A DNA stretch of 7,580 nucleotides from Actinomycetota bacterium (GCA_009698045.1 WLRE01000065.1:1-7580); one strand, 5' to 3'. Counted from the first letter of the stretch, positions 1-5,886 are shown. Notes: generated by a model not told the origin, from the letters alone. Made by a program: numbers and translations.

Positions 1-99
1 ACCGGAAGCAATGCGGCAACAATGGCATTCAGTATCACCAACCCAGGTTCAATGGCGACATCTGGTGCAATTGCCAAGCTCACTATCGAATCTAACTAA
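1..99 (+). CDS. C-terminal end of a probable surface protein (partial)
   Basis: The 5' end lies outside the window. An open frame from base 1 encodes 32 residues and stops at TAA (97-99). The tail is rich in Ser, Thr, Ala and Asn and ends AKLTIESN. This resembles the end of the next gene: both show a TGS segment, then a hydrophobic strand, a small-residue stretch and a closing K-[IL]-T-[IV]-E strand (VYKITVETQ in the neighbour). I infer that this is the last part of a paralogue of the 278-964 surface protein, probably the final beta-strands of an extracytoplasmic domain. The visible piece is too short to name a family, and membrane or signal segments cannot be judged. Confidence 0.6.
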   Translation, partial: TGSNAATMAFSITNPGSMATSGAIAKLTIESN

Positions 100-120
100 T
101 CTCGTAAAAAGGATTTAGTT

Positions 121-133
121 AACGTCTGACGTT
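121..133. promoter_or_regulatory. Dyad AACGTC-T-GACGTT, possible operator
   Basis: AACGTC and GACGTT are perfect inverted copies around a single central base, so this suits a dimeric DNA-binding protein better than an RNA hairpin. It lies 22 bases after the upstream stop and about 145 bases before the next start. A weaker inverted repeat follows at once (TCAAGC 133-138 and GCTTGA 150-155, loop 11). No regulator gene is visible in the window, so function is unproven. The rest of the 100-277 gap holds the hairpin at 184-211, a possible -10 TAGATT at 251-256 without a convincing -35, and the ribosome site at 258-263. Confidence 0.3.
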
Positions 134-183
134 CAAGCCTTACCAACCCGCTTGATAGTTCATTAGGAAGTAGAAGTACTTAT

Positions 184-211
184 AGAAGTTGGCCCAAAGT
201 GGCCAACTTCT
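184..211 (+). terminator. 11-bp perfect hairpin, probable terminator or processing stem
   Basis: AGAAGTTGGCC (184-194) pairs without mismatch with GGCCAACTTCT (201-211) around the 6-base loop CAAAGT. It stands between the upstream gene end and the next gene, where an intergenic terminator would be expected. The run of T typical of intrinsic terminators is missing: the sequence continues TAAGTGCG. U-tract-poor hairpins are proposed to terminate in actinobacteria, but the stem could equally attenuate transcription into, or stabilise the 5' end of, the mRNA of the gene at 278. Confidence 0.55.
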
Positions 212-277
212 TAAGTGCGTTATATGGACGAATGAAAATTGCAACAATTTTAGATTTAAGGAGTAATCCAACCGATC

Positions 278-964
278 ATGGGCATCCTGAACTTAGGTGG
301 CTCTGACGAGTTCGAAGAGTTTGACGAGTTTGAATACTCGGAATTCTCCGAATACGACGAGCTAGATGAGCAAGACGCAGGCACGGGCTTCCGTGGCAAG
401 CGTCTTATTGCCATCTTTGTCGCCGGTTTGTTTGCTGTAGTTGGAACTACTTTTGGTGCACGTGTATTACTCAATTCAGGTACCGGTATCGAATATGGCC
501 AGGGATTTAAAGTCACTGTTGGTTGCCAGGACACTGCTTTAACTGTCACTCCATATGCAGGATTTATTAACGAAGCAAGTGGTGGCGTTTTCTCACTCGA
601 TTCGATCTATATCGAGGGCATTAGCAATGGATGCAACGGCAGAGACTTCGTCATCGATGTATATAGCAACACCGACTCCACACCTTTGAGCGTCTCGGAA
701 TCTGCGACTGCCAAGACCCCTTCCTACGTTTACAAGACTTTTAATACCACTCGCTTCTATTACCAGGACAGCAGCACGGTAATTTCACGTACAAACGCAT
801 ATACAGATTTTGATGTAGCAACAGATACCTCCACCGGCTCCACTGATACCACTGGATCACTTCAAATCACTTTTGACCCGGATCAAGTCGCCAGCTTTGC
901 CCGCGCTACCGACGTATACAAGATCACTGTCGAAACACAGCTTCCTGTCGCAACCAAGGACTAG
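278..964 (+). CDS. Putative surface protein with acidic cytoplasmic tail, one TM/signal segment and exported Thr/Ser-rich domain
   Basis: The 228-residue product has three parts. Residues 10-31 are almost entirely Asp/Glu alternating with Phe/Tyr. Residues 38-42 are basic (FRGKR) and precede one hydrophobic helix at about 43-61. Residues 62-228 form a Ser/Thr-rich, beta-looking domain with two cysteines (83 and 119) that could form a disulphide. Just after the helix is the motif NSGTGIEYGQG (66-76), which I associate from memory with exported proteins of small-genome freshwater actinobacteria. The basic residues before the helix predict the acidic tail inside and the main domain outside. Cleavage near TFG-A (58-61) is possible, as is retention by the helix. 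A signal peptidase gene follows 12 bases later, so this is its most obvious substrate, as with TasA/CalY and SipW, though sequence similarity to TasA is not evident. AAGGAG at 258-263 is a good Shine-Dalgarno, but it sits 14 bases from the ATG, longer than usual; no nearer in-frame start exists. Confidence 0.85.
   Translation: MGILNLGGSDEFEEFDEFEYSEFSEYDELDEQDAGTGFRGKRLIAIFVAGLFAVVGTTFGARVLLNSGTGIEYGQGFKVTVGCQDTALTVTPYAGFINEASGGVFSLDSIYIEGISNGCNGRDFVIDVYSNTDSTPLSVSESATAKTPSYVYKTFNTTRFYYQDSSTVISRTNAYTDFDVATDTSTGSTDTTGSLQITFDPDQVASFARATDVYKITVETQLPVATKD
305..370 (+). repeat. Low-complexity repeat coding for an acidic Phe/Tyr tail
   Basis: Repeated GA(C/G)GAGTT(C/T)GA-like units encode a run of the form (D/E/S)-E-(F/Y/L) about seven times over residues 10-31, for example EFEEFDEFEY. 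In one protein segment there are many acidic residues, no basic ones, and an aromatic or Leu at nearly every third position. It lies on the predicted cytoplasmic side of the membrane helix. The units are imperfect at DNA level, so the pattern appears maintained by protein constraint rather than by recent slippage. Confidence 0.7.
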
Positions 965-976
965 TAGCTCCCTGCT

Positions 977-1654
977 ATGAATAGGGATATTTTTGTCGGC
1001 GACCACGAAGATGTGCGCATCACCGGCGATAGCGAATTCGAAGATTCTAAAGTTCTTCTCACAATTTCCAATGTTCTGGGCGAGCAGACCGTCCTAATTA
1101 CTCCCAATGAAATTATTCCCAGCAAAGCAAAGATGTTTGTGCAAGCTCCAAAGGAGCGCATCGTTACTGGAACTCAAAAAACTGGTCGCAATCTCAATAC
1201 TGCAATTAAGTATGTTGGGTATCTCTTAAGCGCTTTACTTATTACTTTCTCCTTAGTTTCCACGACCGGACTGGTCAAAGCGCGCATTGTTCTCACGGGC
1301 TCAATGTCTCCAACAATTGATCCAGGTGACATTGTTCTACTTGCAAAGCCAGCGCAACTCGTTCCGCAGGTTGGTTCAATTGTTGCCTACACCGCACGTC
1401 GTTTTGATGGCGCACCAGTGGGAATCTTTACTCACCGAATCATCGGGGGAGATGCAGCCAGTGGATTTATCGTCAAGGGCGATAACAACCCAACTCCCGA
1501 CGTACAGCACCCGCGCATTGCTGATATCTCAGGTGTTCAATTCTTTACGATTCCATTATTAGGAAAGATTTTGACTCCCAAGATGTTGATTATCTTGGTG
1601 CCCGTTTTAGTTGGTTTCTGGTTTATCTCTGATGCGCTCAAGGATGATAATTAG
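977..1654 (+). CDS. Signal peptidase I, Ser/His (SipW/archaeal, S26B) type, with N-terminal extension
   Basis: This membrane serine protease removes signal peptides on the outer face of the cytoplasmic membrane. The nucleophile motif TGSMSPTIDPGDIV (107-120) places catalytic Ser at 109. The general base position is FTHRII, with His153, not the Lys of LepB, which marks the SipW/ER/archaeal subtype. VKGDNNPTPD (167-176) is the conserved Gly-Asp box, and IPLLGKIL (192-199) is the usual closing strand before a C-terminal helix at 203-219. The first helix is at about 78-98. Residues 1-75 precede it and are predicted cytoplasmic; SipW-type enzymes normally begin close to the helix, so this extension is unusual. 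The ATG lies 12 bases after the previous stop without a clear ribosome site, implying translational coupling. Met53 (base 1133) is a possible but unsupported later start. The close linkage to the 278-964 gene suggests a dedicated substrate. Confidence 0.93.
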   Translation: MNRDIFVGDHEDVRITGDSEFEDSKVLLTISNVLGEQTVLITPNEIIPSKAKMFVQAPKERIVTGTQKTGRNLNTAIKYVGYLLSALLITFSLVSTTGLVKARIVLTGSMSPTIDPGDIVLLAKPAQLVPQVGSIVAYTARRFDGAPVGIFTHRIIGGDAASGFIVKGDNNPTPDVQHPRIADISGVQFFTIPLLGKILTPKMLIILVPVLVGFWFISDALKDDN

Positions 1655-3211
1655 ATGCGCCTAAAACTCATCGGGACATTCGCACTTCTTTTCGCGCTAT
1701 TCACACCGAACTTTGCTTCGGCAGTCGACATTCCTCTCTTAACCTGGGAGCGTGGTCGCGTCCAGGAAGTAGTTCTTGGCGGATCGGCAGCCACTGGTAA
1801 TTGGGTCGTAACTTTAGAGAGTGAAGGGGAACCGACACTCACCTTTTCAGCAAGTCGCAGAAATGCCTCGGGCTATCTGGTCTATACCGTCTCTATTCCC
1901 GATGATTATGCTCGAGGTGGCTACGTTGTGTATGCGTATGGCGATGGCACACCGAAAACTAAAGTTGCCGCAGTAAGTGTTGTACCAAGAATTACTTTTG
2001 AGGTTACGAAAGTCCCCAAAGAATTAGCATGGATCAACGTACTAATTGTTTTCCTCACGGCCACTATTTCGGCGTTCAGAGCCCGAAAGTATTCTTTTCT
2101 CACTTTTGAATCCACGCAACTTAGCCCAACCGGTTTGGATGCTTACGACATTACCAATGCAAAGAGCAAAATCGCTATGAACTTCAAGCCATATGCCTTG
2201 CGCATCAGGGCGATCAGCGATTTGCGGCCATCCCTTGTTAGATATTTACTTCTTCGAAATGGTGAACTTGCGCATCGACTCTCGCCAACTCTCTATGGAA
2301 TTCTTCCGGTAATTGGCGTTTTGGGAGCATTCGTCGCATCAGTCGAGGTAGATAAAGCTAAGTCCCTAGCTGCAACTGGCGTTGCTGCATTTCTAGCCAT
2401 CGCACTCCTCGGCGTTTTCGATGCCTTCTCTGGGCTTATCGCCAGCATTGCCTTCTGGACAATTCAATTCTTTGTTGGAAATGTTTCTAGCTTTAGAGAC
2501 TTTATTGTGATGTTTGCACTAGGAGTGTGTTGGGTGGCTCCGGGGTTATTTACCTCTATCTATCGCGAGGCAGCGGCGCGAGATTTGATTAAACCGGTTT
2601 CATACTTTTCGGGTCTGATCGAGGCAAGTTTGGTCGGCGGCTTAATCTTCTATTTAGGTCAGTTAGCTATTAATTCTTTTCTCGTCAATATCTCCTCGGC
2701 GCGTAGCATCAACTACCTCACCATCGTCATCGTTGCAATTGCAATCATTATTCGCGCCATTGTCGAAGATCTCAGTGGCAAGCAATTGACGAGCGGTACA
2801 TCTCGTTTTGAGCATGAGACCGAATCCATCACGATCGCGCGGGTAAGCTCTCCAGAGACAGCCGTCGCGCTGACACTTATCTTCTTCTCTTTCTCCTACT
2901 TATGGACCGCCTCCTTCGGTAAGTCAGTAATTTTCGCGCTGATATTTGCCGCTCCTTATTACCTGCTCTTTATCGCTATTCCTGAAGCTGGCCTTCGGTT
3001 CATGGCCAAGTTGCCACGCAATATTTTCCTAGAAGCCCTGATTGCCGTGGGATTGACCTGGACCGTGTATCAACAGATCAGCACGCTTCCGTTGCTCAGT
3101 ACGCAGAAATCCCAAGTTTTCCTCATCTGTGCTGGAATTCCAGGGCTGCTCCATGCCCTGTACAGCGCGATGTGTGATTCTGCGGAAAGAAAGGGGATAA
3201 TAACCTCGTGA
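1655..3211 (+). CDS. Exported polytopic membrane protein of unknown family
   Basis: The product is 518 residues and I do not recognise its family. It starts with a signal peptide (1-23, cleavage after NFASA), followed by an exported domain of about 100 residues (24-122) rich in beta-type alternation and aromatic residues, which may be an Ig-like sandwich. A first helix lies at about 125-141, then a cytoplasmic, basic stretch of about 70 residues (142-210). Roughly eight to ten further hydrophobic helices follow, near 213-231, 239-275, 283-301, 320-340, 351-369, 402-420, 423-444, 455-472 and 485-505. No transporter, polymerase or glycosyltransferase motif stands out. The ATG directly abuts the preceding TAG, with AAGGA at 1640-1644 ten bases upstream. 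Its position between a signal peptidase and a secreted stalk-like protein suggests a membrane platform or export partner; this is inference only. Confidence 0.85.
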   Translation: MRLKLIGTFALLFALFTPNFASAVDIPLLTWERGRVQEVVLGGSAATGNWVVTLESEGEPTLTFSASRRNASGYLVYTVSIPDDYARGGYVVYAYGDGTPKTKVAAVSVVPRITFEVTKVPKELAWINVLIVFLTATISAFRARKYSFLTFESTQLSPTGLDAYDITNAKSKIAMNFKPYALRIRAISDLRPSLVRYLLLRNGELAHRLSPTLYGILPVIGVLGAFVASVEVDKAKSLAATGVAAFLAIALLGVFDAFSGLIASIAFWTIQFFVGNVSSFRDFIVMFALGVCWVAPGLFTSIYREAAARDLIKPVSYFSGLIEASLVGGLIFYLGQLAINSFLVNISSARSINYLTIVIVAIAIIIRAIVEDLSGKQLTSGTSRFEHETESITIARVSSPETAVALTLIFFSFSYLWTASFGKSVIFALIFAAPYYLLFIAIPEAGLRFMAKLPRNIFLEALIAVGLTWTVYQQISTLPLLSTQKSQVFLICAGIPGLLHALYSAMCDSAERKGIITS

Positions 3212-4128
3212 AGAAGATAGCCCTCATTCTCTTGGTCCTGACATTTAGTCGGGTGGCTGTTGCCTATGCAGTGGATACAACCCCGGGAGCAGATTCAGGT
3301 ACTGCAACTTCAGATAATTACTTCTTCGGTGACAATGTTCCTTCTAGCGCCAATCTCAATCAAGTTTTAGCGCTTCTTGTTGGACCTAAAGGAGATGTCG
3401 GTCCTGCAGGAGTTGCCGGTAAAGATGGATTTGTTGGACTCAATGGCCAAGATGGTAAAGATGGATTAGATGGCGCACCTGGCGCAGTTGGTCCTGCCGG
3501 TCGAGATGGAAAAGATGGCGCTAATGGACTTCCTGGCGCAACAGGTCCCGCAGGCCCGGCCGGAAGTGGTGGCGGCGGAAGTGGTGGCGGCGTTGGTCTC
3601 TTTGCTGTTATTCCGATTGCTCTCAACACCAGTGATTGCAACGGTTTAGGTGGCACAAAAATTATCGGAGTAGATGGCACGCCGAACTTTGTTTGTAACG
3701 GCGCAGTCGGTGCAAACTCTTACAGCCTTGGATTTGCTGACGGAACCGTGGCGCTAGGAAACTGCCAACCATCTGCTGAAACTGTCACCGTAACCGTGGA
3801 TCGCGCATTTGATGGCGAAGAATTTAGATTCACCTCATTTAACTTTGGTAACCTCTCAACTCTCTGTGCTGGAAAGCGACTGAGCGTTAATATGAAGATG
3901 GTCAACCCAGTAAGTGCTGGCAAGTACTACCTCAGCAATGATCAGGTGGTCTGTACAACTGTTATTGCAACTCCGCCCGCTAATCCCACACGAATTATTG
4001 ATGGCTCATCGACCTGTCGTCCATGGCGCGGCTCTCCGCTCATCGAAGACACCACCACCGCTTTCTCGGTAAGTGACATCAATACTCTCGATTTCACTGG
4101 CGCCTTTGGCTTCCAGCTGAGAAATTAA
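3208..4128 (+). CDS. Secreted collagen-like protein with Cys-rich C-terminal domain
   Basis: The 306-residue product begins with a signal peptide (1-21, cleavage after VAVAYA). A 35-residue N-terminal piece precedes 20 uninterrupted Gly-X-Y triplets (59-118). These include GPKGD, GPAG and several GKDG units, whose Lys-Asp pairs are known to stabilise bacterial collagen triple helices that lack hydroxyproline. A Gly/Ser-rich linker (119-130) leads to a C-terminal domain of about 175 residues with six cysteines (144, 163, 186, 220, 249, 270), probably disulphide-bonded outside the cell. No LPXTG sorting motif or C-terminal anchor is visible, so the protein is either released or held by a partner. 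The start is GTG, overlapping the previous TGA by four bases (GTGA), with AAGGGG at 3191-3196. Homotrimerisation into a short stalk with a globular head is the expected architecture; the ligand is unknown. Confidence 0.93.
   Translation: MKKIALILLVLTFSRVAVAYAVDTTPGADSGTATSDNYFFGDNVPSSANLNQVLALLVGPKGDVGPAGVAGKDGFVGLNGQDGKDGLDGAPGAVGPAGRDGKDGANGLPGATGPAGPAGSGGGGSGGGVGLFAVIPIALNTSDCNGLGGTKIIGVDGTPNFVCNGAVGANSYSLGFADGTVALGNCQPSAETVTVTVDRAFDGEEFRFTSFNFGNLSTLCAGKRLSVNMKMVNPVSAGKYYLSNDQVVCTTVIATPPANPTRIIDGSSTCRPWRGSPLIEDTTTAFSVSDINTLDFTGAFGFQLRN
3382..3597 (+). repeat. Collagen-like Gly-X-Y coding repeat plus Gly/Ser linker
   Basis: Twenty consecutive Gly-X-Y codon triplets occupy 3382-3561. They are followed by a GGT/GGC/AGT-rich linker at 3562-3597. 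Related 9-base units such as GGTAAAGATGG recur, and synonymous variation among units is considerable. There is no interruption of the Gly register. Such tracts expand and contract by slippage or recombination, so the triplet number may differ between strains. Confidence 0.9.
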
Positions 4129-4139
4129 CTGGGATAGTT

Positions 4140-4925
4140 ATGGCAGTTAAGAAAAAGAAAGTTGAAGAGGTAAAAGCTCCACCAATTATTTCTAAACTTC
4201 CTATTTCGATCTCCGATTCACCACTCGTTATTGATTTGCCGGATGGGCAAAAACTTGTGGTCGGTCGAATGGTTCAGGGCTCGGTCATTGAAGTGGCAAC
4301 GTGGCGAGGTACTGGTCGCCCAGATTCGCGCACAAGTCGTCTAATGCTTGGCATGAGTATCGATGGCGTGAACCAGAGTCCAGAGCAGAAGGCAGCTGAA
4401 GAGGCAGCCAATGCGGCAGATGCACCGGCGCAACGCGCATCACAATTTTCTAATCCGGCGCTGGCGCGAGCTCAAGAAATTTTGTGGGCTATTACTGGCC
4501 ACCCTCTCTTCAAGAAACTCTTTGGAAAGCCGGGGGAGAAGAAGGCGCGCACACCAAAAGCGCAAGCACCATTTCCAGCAGCACCGGTTACACCAGCCAC
4601 TCCGGCCCCGACGGCAGCAGTGCCAACTCCGGCCATTGCATCGATCGCAGCAGAGCCAGTCTCGCCCTTTACAACTCCGACAAGCCGAGGCAAGAAGCCA
4701 AGTCGTTCGATCAAGTTATTCGGAAGCAAGAAGGTGAAAAGCGAGAAAACTCCTGTGCCGAGCAAGCCGATAGCGCCATCATCTTCTGAAAGTGCTGATA
4801 TCGATGCTTGGCTCGATGAGATCTCTTCCAAAGCTAAGGCGAGAGTCGAAAACAAGAGCGCAAAGCCAGCACCTTCCAAGAAAACCGTTAAAAAAGCGGC
4901 ACCAGTCGCGAAAAAACGTAAGTAA
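4140..4925 (+). CDS. Basic Lys/Ala/Pro-rich cytoplasmic protein, unknown function
   Basis: The 261-residue product has no signal peptide or membrane helix and I do not recognise a family. Residues 1-12 are a lysine cluster (KKKKVEE). Residues 20-72 look like a compact, mainly beta domain containing DLPDGQKLVVGRMVQG (32-47) and ATWRGTGRPDSR (53-64). Residues 80-104 are Ala-rich and probably helical, and 105-130 contain a hydrophobic helix-like patch (ILWAITGHPLFKKLFGK). Residues 135-215 are a Pro/Ala/Thr/Lys-rich disordered linker. A short acidic helix (ADIDAWLDEI, 219-228) precedes a Lys/Ala/Pro tail like those of actinobacterial histone-like proteins. The ATG lies 11 bases after the previous stop with a weak GGGA site at 4131-4134. 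The strongly basic composition could allow binding to DNA, to membrane surfaces, or to the acidic tail of the first protein of the cluster; none of these is shown. Confidence 0.82.
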   Translation: MAVKKKKVEEVKAPPIISKLPISISDSPLVIDLPDGQKLVVGRMVQGSVIEVATWRGTGRPDSRTSRLMLGMSIDGVNQSPEQKAAEEAANAADAPAQRASQFSNPALARAQEILWAITGHPLFKKLFGKPGEKKARTPKAQAPFPAAPVTPATPAPTAAVPTPAIASIAAEPVSPFTTPTSRGKKPSRSIKLFGSKKVKSEKTPVPSKPIAPSSSESADIDAWLDEISSKAKARVENKSAKPAPSKKTVKKAAPVAKKRK

Positions 4926-4943
4926 CTAAGTTACCCTTAACAC

Positions 4944-5306
4944 ATGCTGAGACGATTCGTGAAGCCCGTAGGTGTCGCCCTCATCGTCATCCTCATTTTT
5001 CTACTTGCTGGCTTCCGCCTCAATCACCCGCAGTACGGCCTTTCCAGCGCCCTTGGCTCTGCGAAATCTAGTCTCGCTCTCTACAAGCATGGAGCGCAGC
5101 CCACCATTGGCGCGAAGGTAATAGTCACCCTTCCAAATATGCCAGCGGCATCACCCGCTCTAGGAATCATCCGCTCCGTCCAGGGCGGCAAGGTACTTGT
5201 AGTCCTCGGTTCAGACCTTCGTGAAATTAGCGTTCAGGATGTAAAGGGCAAGTTGATTGCCGTTATCCCATTCTTGGGTGCCATAGTTGGAATTGTTGGT
5301 CTCTAG
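4944..5306 (+). CDS. Small signal-peptidase-like membrane protein lacking catalytic residues
   Basis: The 120-residue product has an N-terminal anchor helix (about 8-24 after a basic start, LRRFVK), an exported beta-rich part (50-103) and a hydrophobic C-terminus (104-120). It can be laid against the active signal peptidase of the same cluster: AQPTIGAKVIV (51-61) against AQLVPQVGSIVAY (126-138), and VKGKLIAVIPFLGAI (100-114) against the closing VQFFTIPLLGKI (187-198), the GK-x4-IP-x-x-G pattern typical of S26 peptidases. The segment that should carry the GSM-S-P nucleophile is replaced by SSALGSAKSSLALYKHG, the catalytic His position is absent (LGIIRSV) and the GDN box is lost. It is therefore probably a pseudo-enzyme. 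It follows 18 bases after the previous gene without a clear ribosome site. It could modulate the active peptidase or bind its substrates; an unrelated small membrane protein is the alternative. Confidence 0.78.
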   Translation: MLRRFVKPVGVALIVILIFLLAGFRLNHPQYGLSSALGSAKSSLALYKHGAQPTIGAKVIVTLPNMPAASPALGIIRSVQGGKVLVVLGSDLREISVQDVKGKLIAVIPFLGAIVGIVGL

Positions 5307-5317
5307 ATTCACTAACG

Positions 5318-5338
5318 GATTGCCGTGCACCAATCTTT
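5318..5338 (+). terminator. Weak hairpin at the end of the plus-strand cluster
   Basis: GATTG (5318-5322) pairs with CAATC (5331-5335) around an 8-base loop containing GTGCAC, followed by TTT. It lies 11 bases after the last stop of the cluster, at a convergent junction where a terminator is expected. The 5-bp stem and three T bases make it a weak intrinsic terminator at best. Confidence 0.3.
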
Positions 5339-5384
5339 GAGCAACTTTGAGCAACTTTGAGCAGCTCTAAGCAGCTCTAAGCAG
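5335..5384. repeat. Five tandem 10-bp repeats, consensus CTYTRAGCAR
   Basis: Units start at 5335, 5345, 5355, 5365 and 5375: two copies of CTTTGAGCAA, one CTTTGAGCAG and two CTCTAAGCAG. The period is exactly ten bases, about one helical turn. The array fills most of the junction between two convergent genes and its last unit contains the stop codon of the minus-strand gene (5377-5379). No coding role on the plus strand is evident, since the upstream gene has already stopped at 5306. Confidence 0.9.
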
Positions 5385-5886
5385 TAAGCGTAATTCTCAT
5401 AACTATTTGATTTGGCTTAATTAACTTACTGTTTCCTAAATCTATTCGAGACTCTTTAAATGCGGGAATTCCGGTCTGCTGCAGCTGCACGCTAAATGCC
5501 AATGCGCGAACTGTGCCTTGATCCGGGCTCTCCGAATTTGCGTTGTAGCCACCAACAATCTTGACGTATAGGACTTTGGTGCTCGGTGCTAATTTTTGAG
5601 AGGAGAGAACTTCGGTGAAGTCTTTCTTGATGCGCTCGGCATCGAAAGCTTCATAAGCAAAGATCAGACCATTGCTGATGTTCTTACCAGCCAAATTGCC
5701 CACATTGATAGTTGCGTTGCCTTTAAAGCCACCGCCGAGGGCGGGCACGAAAGAGATGGTCGCAAGAAATACCACCATAAGTGCAAGGAAAGAGTCGGCA
5801 AAGAGCCAACCCGCCTGACTAGTGACATCTTCGTCGGCGTGGAGCCCGTGTCCTTTACGTGAACGAATGCGTGAACTACTTGCCAC
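5377..5886 (-). CDS. MotB/ZorB-like single-pass membrane protein (putative ion-driven stator subunit B)
   Basis: The 169-residue product has a short cytoplasmic N-terminus, one helix at about 27-48 and an exported remainder. The helix begins GWLFADSFLALM, closely matching the MotB pattern (W...YADF..AMM) with the ion-binding Asp at position 31. The exported part has KVLYVKIVGGYNANS (104-118) and a later Thr-Val-Arg-Ala-Leu-Ala-Phe-Ser-Val helix, resembling the arrangement of an OmpA/MotB peptidoglycan-binding domain (strand with Gly, then helix with Arg-Ala). The domain is short and divergent, so peptidoglycan binding is uncertain. The start is GTG at 5884-5886 with CGGAG five bases upstream; it overlaps the end of the preceding gene by 11 bases, which indicates coupled translation and a shared complex. 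No flagellar or chemotaxis genes are nearby, so this is unlikely to be a flagellar stator. An ExbD- or ZorB-like role is possible. Confidence 0.8.
   Translation of the reverse strand: MASSSRIRSRKGHGLHADEDVTSQAGWLFADSFLALMVVFLATISFVPALGGGFKGNATINVGNLAGKNISNGLIFAYEAFDAERIKKDFTEVLSSQKLAPSTKVLYVKIVGGYNANSESPDQGTVRALAFSVQLQQTGIPAFKESRIDLGNSKLIKPNQIVMRITLTA

Noticed and set aside
278..964. Assignment of the surface protein as TasA/camelysin
   Set aside because: The linkage to a SipW-type enzyme fits, but no TasA/CalY sequence motif such as the FSD segment after the helix is seen.
3360..3680. A Pro-rich open frame on the minus strand opposite the collagen repeat
   Set aside because: Its Pro/Ala/Ser pattern is the complement of the Gly-X-Y codons, and the sense strand has a signal peptide, GTGA coupling and a ribosome site.
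4472..4879. Long minus-strand and alternate plus-strand frames inside the basic protein gene
   Set aside because: They are by-products of the GCA/CCA/AAG-rich repeat coding; they lack start signals and are not in operon context.
4922..4934. GTAAC-TAA-GTTAC inverted repeat between two cluster genes
   Set aside because: The stem is only 5 bp with a 3-base loop and no T run, so it is too weak to call a terminator.
5335..5384. CRISPR-like array
   Set aside because: The units are 10 bases with no spacers and no cas genes are present.
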